Shown here in pieces: positions 1-13,851 of a stretch of DNA of 64,000 bases. Every line of letters starts with the position of its first letter. Positions within the stretch are counted from its first letter, which is position 1. This DNA is from Actinomucor elegans. Its lineage: Eukaryota > Mucoromycota > Mucoromycetes > Mucorales > Mucoraceae. The DNA lies in contig JAMSLZ010000002.1 in assembly GCA_026027325.1 (NCBI GenBank), forward strand, positions 2,790,001-2,854,000, read 5' to 3'. The position numbers and the translations under genes were made by a program. The notes under the pieces were generated by a model that was not told the DNA's origin, did not search any database, and saw only the letters and a program-made list of their open reading frames with translations.

Positions 1-658
1 TTGAATGTCCAGCATCACGAATTGTCAAGTAAGCAAGTGGTACAACCAGAGTACCCAGTAATGCGCCAAATGCACGCATCTCAGTATAAGGTACATCTTC
101 TGGATAGGTACTATATAGAGTTGTGTTAATACATTTTCTACATAATTGCATCTATACAAACCTCCCAATCTCTTTGAAATCAAAATCACCATCAAATCCA
201 AATATCCAAGCAACTAAGGCAATCAATAGTTTTGCCAACTAGACGCGTAATTTAGTGTACTGACTTGATTTTTCTCGATTGAAATCACTTACAGGTGGAT
301 GTACATCGAAAAAGAAGGTTTGGTTGATATAATACGAAGCATGTTTTCCAAAATGAACCTCATCAAAGCTATATCATGGATGAGTACACAGTTGTTTGTT
401 GAGAAATAGTAGGATTCTCGGTCTGTTTCTCAACAGAATTCTACTTCTAGCAACTTACATGACCTGATTCGGGGATCCCAAGTGTTTGAGTCGAATGGGT
501 AACGCCATTACAAAAAGGCCGAGCGCAGTGAGATATTCTCTGCTAGAGCTCGATACCTTAATCTGTTTTTTGAGTTTTTGTTCCTCTTTATCCATGTTTT
601 GCTGTTTTGTTTTAGCAACAGGCTTTCTGTGCCTTAGTTCTGATATAGGCTTAGACAT
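1..658 (-). CDS. Protein O-mannosyltransferase (PMT family), N-terminal part, cut by window edge
   Basis: This is the N-terminal part of an ER-membrane enzyme that moves mannose from dolichyl-phosphate-mannose to Ser/Thr of secretory proteins. Exons on the minus strand are 658-459, 368-293, 238-162 and 110 to beyond base 1; all junctions are GT..AG and keep frame. After a basic cytosolic tail and a first membrane segment, the spliced product reads [13 protein letters not shown], then [26 protein letters not shown] and [18 protein letters not shown]. These are the loop-1 motifs (catalytic Asp-Glu region) of the PMT family. It is on the same strand as the GABA transaminase upstream, but the two are not obviously linked. 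The PMT1, PMT2 or PMT4 subfamily cannot be decided from this N-terminal piece. The identity of the family is secure. Confidence 0.9.
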
Positions 659-865
659 GAAGTAAGAAAGCGTGGTTTCTTAGCCGGTTTATCACTGAAG
701 GGGGAAAGAAGGAAGGGCAACCTTGAAATCCCAGAAATTAAAGAATATTTGACTATATTATAACACAACGTGTAACACCACTGGTTTAGTATCCCGATTA
801 TTATTACTATAGGCATGCAACAGGAAAACAAAATAAGAAAGACACAACGCCTTTTTTATTATTAT

Positions 866-2575
866 TTATTCAGTAAAAGAAGCCTTCATTGTATCCAACA
901 AAATATCAGCATGATGACGTTGGAAAGTCAACATAGGTCGAAGACGAACTGTGCGATCACCACAGCCGCCAATATTAACACCCCGTTGACGCATATCAAT
1001 CAAGAAGGCATCGCGTTTAGCGCTATCAGGCAAATCAAACGCTATAAACGCACCTTGACCACGCGTATTTTGAATAGGCGTATTTGCCTGCATCGCTTGT
1101 AAATTGTCTTGCAAGTATTGACCTACATTTTGTACGTTTTCCAACAGATTTTTATCTTTGATCTCTTGAATAATAGCTGCTGCTTGCATGGCTCGGACTG
1201 GGTCACCCATCCAGGTATTATAAAGACGGTAGGCTTGTGTAGGACGAAGACGATGGCTCAAAAAAAAACCAGCAGCTTGAAATTTCTTGGAAAAGGTTAC
1301 CATATCTGGTGGAGTAGGCAAATGCCATGCTTCATGGGCCCAGAATGTACCAGTTGCACCAACACCCGTTTGTACCTCATCTACTATGAACAGAACATCA
1401 TTCTTTTGACAGATAGCTTGAAGCTTTCTAAAGAACTCGGGTGAAGCTAATTCATGAATGAGTCTCACATACACGCAACTTAAGTATTCTAATTACCATG
1501 ATTATCGCCACCTTCAGATTGAATAGGCTCAACTACAAGACCAGCCACTGGCTTCTTGGCGTTGACAATCAATCTTTCTACTTCATCCAAGGCCGATTGC
1601 TCGACCTTTTGATTATATTCAACATGATCCCTGAGAGGGTATTTGCGTTGAGGAAAAGGTGCTTTTGGCCAATCGAATGCAGGAATATCCACCTTGTGAA
1701 TAGCCTTACTTGCTGTAGCTGTCAAAGAGCCAAACAGTCGACCATGAAAAGCTTGATTAAAGCTAAGAATGCTCATATCGTCTGGAGATCCAGGCGCTTT
1801 ATTTTGCATGCAAGAGTCCAATTCTTGCATATTAAAGTCTCGATCCCCTCTGCGCTTGGCTGCTTTGTACATGAACGCAGTTTTGAATGCATTCTCATTG
1901 GCGCAAGAACCGCACATAACGGTAAAGACGTTAGTCATGCCTTTAGGAGCTACTGCCATAAATGCCTTTTCAACTGAATCAACCCAATCAATATTAGGAT
2001 TCACCCCAAGAGCAGCTCTATCGGTAGCAAATAAGTATGCTGAAGTCACAATATAATCAAGAAACCTACCGGTTGGCCAATGCGGTCTGGAAAGCGGGTT
2101 CTTGAGAAAGAGCTAAAAACGCGGGATTATTGTATCCAACGGGAATAGAAGCGATTTGAGCAAAAACATCCAATAGCGTGTTGCCATCAGCATCTACAAT
2201 ATAGTTTCCTTTGGATTTTGCAAAGTCTACATAATCCAGATATTAGCATTCACTTGTCCAACCATAATAATTAATCTTACCTGCAACAAAGAAGATTGAT
2301 CTTGTGTCTTGATATTGGTTCAATTTGGACATGATTCTCTTGGAAGCAGGGCCTGGAATGGAGGTGATAACCTGAGGCATCGATGGTTCATCAGGGAAAA
2401 AAGAGGCTACAGCTGCTTCTTGGACAGGAGATGTAGCTATGGTCGCCAAAAATCGACGGTGTGTTGCCTGTGTTGGCACTCGATGAATGTAACGAGTGGT
2501 TGTTTGACGCAAGAGGTTCATAGTATACGTGGGAGTTAGAAGGATGTTTTGATGATAAAGAAGTGGTTTAAACAA
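866..2575 (-). CDS. 4-aminobutyrate aminotransferase (GABA transaminase), probably mitochondrial
   Basis: A PLP-dependent class III aminotransferase that converts GABA plus 2-oxoglutarate to succinate semialdehyde plus glutamate in the GABA shunt. Exons on the minus strand are 2575-2281, 2226-2070, 2017-1497 and 1446-866. The third exon starts after an acceptor at 2018, which restores the conserved ANR-AALG junction. Recognisable motifs are MCGSCANENAFKTAFMY, EPIQSEGGDNHASPEFFR, FIVDEVQTGVGATGTFWAHE and the PLP-lysine segment TFSKKFQAAGFF. The N terminus is rich in Arg, Thr and Ser without acidic residues, as in mitochondrial presequences. Translation could begin at 2575 or at the in-frame ATG at 2521, and the second gives the more typical presequence. 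It corresponds to yeast UGA1 and human ABAT. Confidence 0.95.
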
Positions 2576-3609
2576 GAGAAGAAGATATTAAATATTGTCT
2601 TTACGTGGGAATGCGCTCATGATTCTTCCTTATACTGCTAAACCCATTTGTAATTAAGTTGATATCAAACACATAAGCCGTATAAGGTATCCATTCTAAC
2701 GTAAACAGTCCGTATAAGTATATTTTACAAAAAATTGACACATCATCTTGCGAACAAGTCAAGTTGATTGGTTCCTTATTCCAATATACACGCCATTCTC
2801 TACCCTGCCATGCAGATTAATGCGTGTAGGGTCCCTTATCAAATGGCAGACGCGTAACATGAACTCTCGGCCAACTCGTATCTAAAGTTTTTTGGTATCA
2901 CTACTTTTCCGATGCACAGAAGGTAAGATTAGCAAATGAGAAAGCAGGTAAACTATGACTGACCGTAGCGTTTATTGGCTAAGTACTATTACTGACTGAC
3001 ATTGTGTTTCACCGATCTATCGGTTGTCTGCTCAGGAATAGCCTTGTAGGAGAATCCTTATCCTTTTATTCTAATCAAGATTTAACGCGCTTTATTATAA
3101 AGTGCTATGAATATTTGATACGCGATTGTCACGCCGAGGTCTTTCATTAATCAACTTTTCATTTAATGGCATTTTACCCACAAAGAGCATAGCTCCCAGC
3201 CAAGTGTCACTTTGATTCACCCATACTGGGGACTCGGAAATGTTTTCTCATTGTATTTCCAATGCATATATATATATGCGTGTATGTATATATATCAAGG
3301 AAAATATGAAATTTTCAATTGATAGAAGAGTCGTTTAAATAATGAAACTTATCAATGAAATATTAAAAATAACGTATTGGATATTTAAGAACCAATTCTA
3401 AAGCTTCATCATGTAAAGCAGCGCTGATTCCATATGAGCTACAAATCATTTACGACTTTTGATCGGGATCGGACGAAACAACATTTATAGATTATAATTA
3501 AGCTATATATAAAATGCATACTTTAAAGCGAGTTACCAGAATAGAATATACTAATAGCACTTCAGTCATATAAAGGCTCTAGTAGATGTTAGCGTTTTTT
3601 TTGAGACAT

Positions 3610-4062
3610 AAACTAGCAATCAGATGCGACTTTAAAGCAAAAGGGGGTAAAATGACATTGTAGATTTTTAACAAAATCTCAAGAAGGATGTCCTTAGGCT
3701 AAAACTTTCGAATTTTATTTTATTTTTTTCTGAACCGCAAAACAGATCCTTTATATAAGAAAGTATACAAATGTATTTGTTTTCCATTTATTATCTTAGG
3801 AAATGCAAGCTACGGATGTATCAAAAAATTAGAAAAAACCGATATATTATCAAAGCTAATTTCATGAACTTAAAGTAATAAATGGACAACAAATACATTT
3901 GTATACTTTCTTATATAAAAGATCTGTTTTACACGTAAACTATTATCGAAAATAATGTCTTCACGGCCCAGAAAAAAAAACAAAATAAATCTACAAAGTC
4001 ATTTCACCCCATTCTGCATTAATGTCGGATCTGATTACTAGTTCATGTTCAAAATATTTCGT
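3610..4062. repeat. Inverted repeat, arms about 190 bp, spacer about 70 bp
   Basis: The left arm (about 3610-3800) and right arm (about 3872-4062) are reverse complements. The best block is TATAAGAAAGTATACAAATG near 3755, mirrored near 3898, followed on both sides by CCATTTATTA. The outer ends both carry the core CTAG(C/T)AATCAGAT(G/C)CGAC, which is also the core of the dispersed repeat family in this window. There is no coding potential. It may be a MITE-like element or an inverted pair of satellite monomers; arm divergence suggests it is old. Confidence 0.7.
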
Positions 4063-4385
4063 TACATCCGCTAGAATTAGCTTTTAGTCAAACACAACAT
4101 ATATAGTACACTAAAGGCAGATAGTAAATTACTTACATTTCATGCAGACCAGTTCTAACGCACTTGACATCTCTCGACTAATCTCAGCTTGAACTTGCCC
4201 TTAAACCAGCGTATACTCAGTAAATACTACTAAATCTACTAGAATCTATGTTTAACTGAAACACAATTATTACATTTTATTGATCAATAATTAACTGTAA
4301 TTACACACATTTCATGCACATTTGATCTATTCGTCGATAGATTTCCTGATCAAATATCGCAACTGATTAGTAAAACATACTCTAA
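4020..4385 (-). repeat. Diverged 150-165-bp repeat monomers (minus orientation)
   Basis: On the minus strand, cores at about 4050-4024 and 4380-4356 read TACTAATCAGTTGCGATATT and similar, with a weaker intermediate copy near 4206, giving steps of roughly 150-165 bp. The segment following the core (ATCGACG, then TGTAATT..GTTA.TTAT, then GTTAAA) is collinear with the plus-strand monomers at 56.8-57.4 kb. Confidence 0.5.
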
Positions 4386-5156
4386 ATGACATTGAAAATA
4401 TCATGGAGAACTTGGAATCTCAATCTTTTGAAATAAAACCTCCTTTAAAACGGGTAGTTTAAATATCTTACACAGAAGAAAGCATCGTGTTTTAGTTCCT
4501 GAGTCGATTATTCTAATACAGCGTCGGAAAGGCTAGCAATCATTGTCACTGAATCAGCCCTGGCTAATCAATGTTCTTATCATATATTACCAGAACATAA
4601 TTACATTATCCTGTTTGATTTGTATTTCCAAATATGCTTATTATATACATGTCAGCAGCGGCTCAAGAAAGCAGGTTATGTTGATTAATTCTCGATAAAT
4701 ATCGATTGTATAGATTCAATGCTAGGGATGTTCTATGGACTCAACTGAAAATTTACCTGAACTCTCTATAAAGACTTTTCATTGACTAGTAAGTTCACGA
4801 TAGATATGACAACCTCTTTTTTTGTTTTATGCATCTATATGCATGGCACGGTAACACGATTTCGTTCGATGTCAATAGTCTAACGATGTTACACGTTTAA
4901 ACAAGATCGTGGTGAGAATAACAAAAAGCCTATTGGCTAAAAAAAAATTTCTTTATTGTCATTAGACACACATGTGTTTTCTCGCTAAGAGCTCGAGACT
5001 CATGAAATGACAGCTAATACAATCATTATAAAAAACGCGTTATATATTTTCAATCAAAAAGGAGAATACCCGTGTCTTTATACTCCTACTATTGGCATCT
5101 TGATATATTATATATGTATATAAATTATTATGGATAAGTTTGTGGATCGCGCTTTT

Positions 5157-5900
<744 letters not shown>

Positions 5901-8123
5901 AATATGAAAAGTATCAAAAGAGATGAAATGAAAGAAGAAGAAAAAGTGGAAAAATAATGAGAGAAAGAAATATCTAATTAATATAAAAAAACACGTGAAA
6001 AAAATACATAAGCGTACGCTTGAAATACCCTTCTCTTAAGGATTCTCTCTCTTGTGTCCCTCTCATCTTTAGTATTCCGCTAAGAAAAAAAAAAAAAAAA
6101 AAAAAAAAAAACTTATGACCTTCAAACTAGAACGAGAGCCCGTATCCATGTATCCTTTAATTGAAAATGAACGCTATAAACACGCTTTTGGTTATAAAAC
6201 ACTCAATAAGCTTGGCAAATCTCGAGCATATATAGGGCCGATTCTCGGTGTATCTTGAGATAGGAACCAAATAGTAACGTTTCCCTAGTCAAGGTAACCA
6301 TGAAAATCAATGCCCGATCTATTTCTACGTAACAGTATCTCGTACCTGACACTACTAATTACGATTTTATCAATCTATATACATATCTGCACATTTAAGA
6401 AGCTTTATAGAATATAAATACTTTTTTTCTTGGAAATCCTTGTACTGATTTGTTCTTGATTTGTTTGTTAAACATTTCATTTATAGTGCAGTCTCGTTGC
6501 TGATATGAAGATCTTGCATTTCATTGGGCATTGACTATTGGATAGGGGGGGCAGAGTGACTTTATAGAGTCCCCGACAAAGTTTTTGAAATAAAACAACA
6601 GCGTCTAACTCAACAGTCAATTGCACTAGCCCTTTGAATTATGAGGAATATATAGAAAGAGATAGCTTTAGTTTCGATGAGTATATAATGATAGATCTAA
6701 ATTCCAACGAACTAAATAGTTCCGACATTATTGTGGTTTAACAGTCTTAAGCACTAGTTATAGTTTTACTTTCTCATGAAACTTGTATCTTTCAAAATAA
6801 AAATACATTCTCCATAATTTATATTAGTATCAGAAGGCATACGTTTGCTTCTGTCATTCATCTACATTTATAAATTCAAATTTTAGATTAAATTTCTGAC
6901 TTTACATTTCTTAATAATCGGACAATCTTCATTGGATAACGAAGTCTACGCGGCTTCCCCATGCAGCAACCTCTAATATTTTTGCAATTATGCTAGTTCT
7001 GCACAAGTATACGATAGAAATAGAGTCTTTGGGGGATATATAAATTTAATAATACTCTACTTAATGCATATACTCAATAAATCATATCTTAACTGGATAA
7101 GAAGCTAGAAATTTTAAAAAGTATAATTTTTTTCACGTTTTAAATCAGTGCCCTGCTTTTAATTCTTTACATAATCCGTATCCTTTGAAAGAATATTTTG
7201 CGTTCTACAAAACATGAGTTCGTATCTATCATCTGTTACATCTAACAATTCATGTTTTTAAGCTTACTTTTCAATTACTTGTTCCAATTTTTGTTTTTTT
7301 TAAAAAAAAGACTGATATAGCATTATCATTGGACAGCGGACTCTGCATTGCTATTACACCACAATACTACAAAAATTTGCAAATTATAAACGCATCATGT
7401 ACATCTTAACTTGCAAGCGCGATAGATCTTTATTTATGGTGTATTTATAGACTCAAATAACTATAATTAACTTTTTAAACTGTTATAATTGTAGTTATAT
7501 TACAGATAGTGCAAAAATGCTCCGACGCTATAATATGCTTGCACAGTAGAGCGTGATTTTTATGTTCAGTACCACTCCACAAGATGCAATATTAAAAAGA
7601 ACTTCCAATTCTCTATATGCAGTATTAGGACCATTAATCTAAAAATTGCAGTTAACGTTTGTTACGCTAACATTTCAATTTGTGGAGTATCCAATTTCAG
7701 AAATTTTGAGTAATTGCTTCGAAAATGGAGCTTGAAGTCATAATTCAGTTTATAGATCGTCTCGGTTGATTTCGCAGCGAATTAACAAATTCGGAATAGC
7801 TGATGTATTTAACCAAAGCTCAGTTTTTTTTTCGCCATTCATTTCCTTTCCTTTTATCTATTTGTGAATGAATATCTTTATTAGCTTGATTGTCGGCCTT
7901 TGTCTTGTTGAAAGAATTGTTTGTTTTAGAACCAGCACATTCTCAAATTAGAAGGCAACGCAATAATGTGAGTGGGCGGTAAATCCCTTTGCCCAAGTAG
8001 AGTCGGGTAAAAAAGAATATGGAGCGGGAGTATCTTTATCAAGCTTTGTTTTAAAAAGGCGCTTTTCAAAATAAAAATAAAAAAACGTGTTTATTAGATC
8101 TTTTTGTTCTTGTTCATCTCATA
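5901..8123. other. AT-rich intergenic region between divergent Rac and ALG9 genes
   Basis: No ORF or recognisable RNA gene. It contains the promoters of the divergent Rac (-) and ALG9 (+) genes. An A27 tract lies at 6085-6111. The rest is AT-rich unique-looking sequence in which I see no clear repeat. Confidence 0.6.
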
Positions 8124-8780
8124 ATGGCAGCATCAGAGTTACGTTCGCGTAATAAACAACCGCAGAAACAACAGCAGCAGAAACCTGCTCTTGCTCCTAC
8201 TTCTACTGCTGGTGATGTTAACGCCGTCAAGTAAAGTATACATAATTGTGCTTGTAACAAAGCGACGCTAACCCCACCATAAATTAGAGCTGCTCAAGCG
8301 TTGCTAAGTGAATCAGGCACTTTTTCCTTTTCATTGTTGTCTGCTTTTCGTATCTTGTTCATTATGCGTTGTTTTTCTGCTCTTTACCGTATTTTAGACG
8401 ATTGCGATGAGGTATACAATTATTGGGAACCCACACACTACTTATTACAAGGCTATGGTCGTGAAACTTGGGAATATTCAACCGATTACAAAATTAGAAG
8501 TTGGGCTTTTATCTTTGTGAATGCATTGGTTGGTTTGGTTACCAAGGTCTTTGCTTCCAAGAAGGTATATATTATAACGAAACGAAAAAAGAGCCATATT
8601 TATTTAATTGAATCGATATAGCTCCAAACATTCTACTTGATCCGTCTCTTCTTTGCTGGTGTTTGCTCATTCGTTGAAGCCAAGTTTTACCGTACTGTCA
8701 CCGAAGAGATCAATCCTCATGTTGGTCGCTATGTATTTGTTATCTTGTTCTTTGCTGCTGGCATGTTTAATGCGTCAACA

Positions 8781-8814
<34 letters not shown>

Positions 8815-10324
8815 GAATAGTTTACAAAACGTAATGGTTATACATATACTTACTGGGTTGTTTATTATAGCTTACTTGCCTTCTACTTTTGCCATGTACT
8901 GTGTTTTTATGGCTTTTTCTTATGCTCTCAGACCCGTGTCGGATGTCGACTTGTCTCGTACCTACAAAGTAGTATTCTGGATCGGTTTGGGCGCTTTAGG
9001 CGGCTGGCCATTTGCTGCTCTGATCGGCGTGCCTTTTGCCATTGAAGAGATCGTCGTGTTTGGCCGTGATACCATGACTAAAGCAGATGGCACCATCGTA
9101 CGTTCCGTTGCTGGCGGTCAATGGCGTCTTAGACGTGTCATTCGTCTAGCAGAAGCTACCGTCATTTGTGGTGGTGGTCTTGTGTTTTTGTTGGTATTGA
9201 TGGATCAAATGTTCTATCGACAGTATACCGTAGTTGCATGGAACATCATTAAATACAATCTCTTTGAAGGCTCCAAAGGACCCGAGCTTTATGGTACCGA
9301 GCCTTGGTACTATTACATTGTAAATGGTGTATTGAATTTCAACATCGCGTTTGTATTGGCACTAGGCTCAATAGTGTGTGTACTGATCACTGCCTATGTG
9401 GATCGCAATCGTGTGCCTGGATCGACCAAGTTGGACGCTGTTTGGCCCTACATCATCTTGGGTTTGAAGCTTGTGCCCTTTTATCTTTGGTTTATCGTAT
9501 TTTCGTTACAAGCACACAAAGAGGAGCGTTTCATGTACGTTGCCTATCCTTTTGTCGCTTTGAATGCAGCTATTTCTATCTATTTGATCCGTTCTTGGAC
9601 CAGCCGTTTAGCAGGTGCTTTGGGTGCTAATGTCAATACCCGTGTCATTGTCTTGCGCTACACCTCTTTGGTCATCTTGGCTGCCTATGCTCTACTGTCA
9701 TTCTCTCGCATTACTGCTATTTTAACCCGTTATCGTGCGCCTTTTGTTGTGTATTCTTCCATTTGGAAAGAGCAAGCACCTGATCAACTTATGAACCGCA
9801 ACTACTTGCAAGAAGATTTCCCCGATAATGTAGATCTAAAACTGAAAAACGTATGTGTTGGTAAGGAATGGTATCGTTTTCCTTCGCAGTTCTTTTTGCC
9901 TAGCGATACGCGTCTTCAATTCCTAAAAAGCAGCTTTGATGGACAGCTTCCCAAGACATTTGAAGAAGATTTGACGATTGGTTCATATGAAGTAGATGGC
10001 AAAGAGCAACTATATAGACGCCGTGTATATGGTTGGTTAGGTGCACGTTTAGCACCTGAAGGACTCAATGATATGAACCAAGAAGATCCTAGTGTATATG
10101 CTCAAGAAGAAGACTGTGATTATTTGGTCGATGTCGATTTCCCTTTGCGCCCTTCAAATCCCTTGGAGCCTCGTTATATACAAGACACAAAACATTGGGA
10201 AGTAATGGTTTGTGAACCTTTCTTGGATGCAGCCAACTCGAACCGTTTATCAAGAGCCTTTTGGGTGCCTGGCAATCCTGGTTTAGTTTGGGGAGATTAC
10301 TGTCTATTGAAGCGCAAAGCTTAA
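8124..10324 (+). CDS. ALG9: ALG9 alpha-1,2-mannosyltransferase (N-glycan precursor assembly)
   Basis: An ER multispanning glycosyltransferase (family GT22) that adds mannose from dolichol-P-mannose to the lumenal lipid-linked oligosaccharide. Exons are 8124-8230, 8288-8564, 8622-8781 and 8871-10324. The product begins with a hydrophilic Gln-rich tail, then carries DDCDEVYNYWEPTHYLL (the conserved acidic lumenal loop), AYLPSTFAMY, ALGGWPFAALIGVPFA, the diagnostic GPELYGTEPWYYYIVNG and QAHKEERFMYVAYPF. This order and the LYGTEPWYYY motif match ALG9 rather than ALG12 or the GPI mannosyltransferases. Intron 3 starts with its donor fused to an A30 tract (8784-8813). The gene converges on the kinase gene, with about 120 bp between the stop codons. 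Confidence 0.95.
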
Positions 10325-10444
10325 GTTAAATGATCTCAGCTCAAATGTATATATATAATAATAAAGAAAACACATTTTAGAGTATAACGAACGTTCATAA
10401 AACACACTAAAAGAAGGTATACGTATATATTCTAGATACTATTA

Positions 10445-12300
10445 TTATTTGTTGGGCACGATGGGCTCCATAGGTGTCATACCGCCGCGGTATTTACCAA
10501 ATGTCAAGCCTAGACCCGATGAAGAAGAAGCTGAAGAAACGCGTCGACTAATATCCGGTCGCATATGATGATTGCATTCTTCTTCTTCTGCCTCTTCGTG
10601 AATAATACTGGATGAATCGTCTGACAAATAAGATATAGGACGTAGAGGTGTTGATGGTGATGGCGGTATTATACTACTGGATAATCCTGAATTAGTTATT
10701 AAAGTATGTCCAGTGCTTAATGACACTGTAGGTCTGACTGAACTTGTAGCATGGGGTAATAAGGAAGTAGAATAAGAAGGCTGTTTGCTCATGGTAGGTT
10801 GAGATAGACGATGTATGTTTGTAGTTGGTGGAGATGGAGGCATAGGTTGATAAGATACAGGTCGATGATGGTGATATTTAGGAGATTGTTTTATAGAAGA
10901 TCGTCTTCGATTGCCGTGAGGTGTATTGTTACCAAATGAAAACGATAGCTTACGAATGGATTGTCTTAGACGGTCCATCATGGTAACATGATGTTCTGTA
11001 TCATCTTCTGGTTGTATAAAATAATGGCGTGGATCTGTTCTTGATATCCAATCTTCTGAATCACGTAAATCTACTGTCACCCAAGGATGATGCTGTGAAT
11101 TGGTTAGCAAAGATACATATTGATAGCTGTACTTATTACCTTAACTTGATCTAAAGTGATTCGATCGTCTGGGTTCTTGGTCAGCAATCGTCGTAATAGG
11201 TCTTGGAGATCTTGGTTGATTTCAAAGCCTACTTGTTCAGCAGAAGGAAACGTCAATGGTTGTGTGGGTATTGTATCGAATAGTTCAAACTCTGTAGCAG
11301 CAATAAATGGGCATTGGCCAAAGATGAAGCAATATAACGTCACGCCTAATGCCCATACATCAATTGCTTTTGATATACGCGGTCGTCTTGATTGATTTGA
11401 TGATATAGATGTGTCACCCGCACAACACAGTTCTGGTGCAAAGAAGGCGGGTGTACCTGCAGTTTCAGCTAATTCTCGATCGATTTTGTTTAATACTTGA
11501 TCTGATAGTTGCAAATGCATGTTGCTGGAAGCCAATAATTCATTATAATACGATACACCAAAGTCTGATATCTTTGCTACACCATCATGAGATAATAGCA
11601 AGTTGGCAGGTTTGATATCTCGATGTATAATGCCTTGATAATGAACTAATTGGATGTCAGTGATATGATTATGGACGAAAAAAGAAAGGTCTTACGATAA
11701 TCTAATCCACAGACTATATCTCTAAAGATTCTTCGCGCTTCATCTATGGTCATGACTGGGTTATCTTGATCATCTCTCCATTCAATTTCTCCACTAGCTG
11801 TATATTCGAGTGCCATGTAGATCTTTCTGCTCTCTGGATCATCAATGACTTCACGCAAACGCACAACATTTGGATGATGACACTTTTGCAGTATAGCAAT
11901 CTCTCGTCTAATCTTGGATTCGTTTTCTTTGGCTGGTTCGGTGCCTTGTGCTTGACTTCCTCTTAAAAGACTGTAGCCCATCTGTCTTCTTCTGTTCTTC
12001 TTATCCACGATTTTGATTGCCTAATCCTTATACTGAGTTTCAACAGCGTATCTACCAGCTTACATAGTTACTTACAACGAGTTCGCCGCTTGTCGTATCT
12101 TGAGCCAATTTAACTTTACCGTGAACACCTCGACCAATTTCTTTTAGTATCATAAAGTTGTTAATGAGCTTGTGTCCTGTTTCAGTATCATAATTTTTTT
12201 TCACTGTCAAGGTCATTATCACGTCAGATGGGGTTTCCATGGTAAATATAGATTGTTGTAATGCTATTGCTGGTGTTTCACTTGCTCTTCTTTTCAGCAT
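10445..12300 (-). CDS. Ser/Thr protein kinase of the CaMKK / SNF1-activating (Ssp1, Sak1/Tos3) type
   Basis: A probable upstream kinase acting on AMPK/Snf1-like kinases. Exons on the minus strand are 12300-12076, 12020-11696, 11645-11140 and 11092-10445, giving 567 aa with all frames consistent. The kinase domain spans about residues 49-356: GRGVHGKV (Gly loop), AIKIVDKK (Lys), YLHYQGIIHRDIKPANLLL (catalytic loop), DFGVSY, AGTPAFFAPEL (activation segment) and HPWVTVDL at the end of the lobe. The insert rich in Gln and Glu between the ATP lysine and the alpha-C region, and the AGTPAFFAPE sequence, are characteristic of the CaMKK/Ssp1 branch. The C-terminal 200 residues are Ser/Pro-rich and probably disordered, with a basic RKLSFSFG motif. 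It shares a short divergent promoter with the RING protein gene. The family is sure; the exact orthologue is not. Confidence 0.88.
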
Positions 12301-12481
12301 TGTTTGGAATTATAAAAAAAAAAAAAAAAAAAAAGGAAAGCGGCGAAACAAGGCTAAAAAAGAGATAATAAAAAACAAAGAAACGGGTATAGTTGATTTC
12401 GAAAGGGTTTTTCTAGCTATTTGGGCTCAGCTCTGGAGAGATTTCTCTCTTTTTCTCTTCTATCACAAACAAAAATTAAAG
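12301..12481. promoter_or_regulatory. Short bidirectional promoter between kinase and RING genes
   Basis: Only 181 bp separate the two divergent start codons. The interval holds an A21 tract (12314-12334), a typical nucleosome-excluding element, and a CT-rich stretch just before the plus-strand start. Its promoter role is inferred from the arrangement. Confidence 0.6.
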
Positions 12482-13521
<1,040 letters not shown>

Positions 13522-13851
13522 ACCCATTTTTATTAGAACTGTTTCTTGTATAATAAAGCATCTCCTATTTCTAATTATATTATGTGCATACTGACCACTG
13601 ACCTCAAGATCGAAAATTCGGTCAAGCCAATCATAAAAGGATAACACGTAAAAACACGTCAACGTGTATAGTTGCCATTTCATATCTATAGGAGCTCCTA
13701 CTAGGAAACGTGGGCTACATATAACTATAACAAGGTTTGTTTGTAATAAGTTTCCTTGTCAGGTATACCTTTGATTTTTTACAAGTATATATAAACTCAG
13801 GTTTACAGCTCTTCCTTCTTTTTTTTTTCCTTTTTATTTATTTATTCAACA
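13522..13851. other. Intergenic region with promoter of the downstream acidic protein
   Basis: No gene. Near the right end is a TATA-like box (13785-13794) followed by a pyrimidine-rich tract directly before the ATG at 13852. Confidence 0.6.
13785..13794 (+). promoter_or_regulatory. TATA box
   Basis: TATATATAAA lies about 58 bp before the ATG of the acidic-protein gene, with a T/C-rich stretch between, as is usual for fungal core promoters. Confidence 0.5.

Larger units (their letters stand above)
2576..5156. other. AT-rich intergenic region with an inverted repeat and satellite-like monomers
   Basis: No credible gene was found here. The stretch upstream of GABA transaminase (2576-2950) probably holds its promoter. 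At 3610-4060 an inverted repeat is visible (separate entry), and 4020-4380 carries minus-strand copies of the dispersed 150-175-bp repeat family. The rest is AT-rich with TA-repeat runs (around 3268-3292) and no ORF above 60 codons. Confidence 0.7.

Noticed and set aside
1498..1977. 159-codon plus-strand frame
   Set aside because: Antisense shadow of GABA transaminase exon 3.
3268..3292. TATATATA runs as microsatellite or promoter
   Set aside because: Short imperfect TA runs are common throughout this AT-rich sequence and no gene starts nearby.
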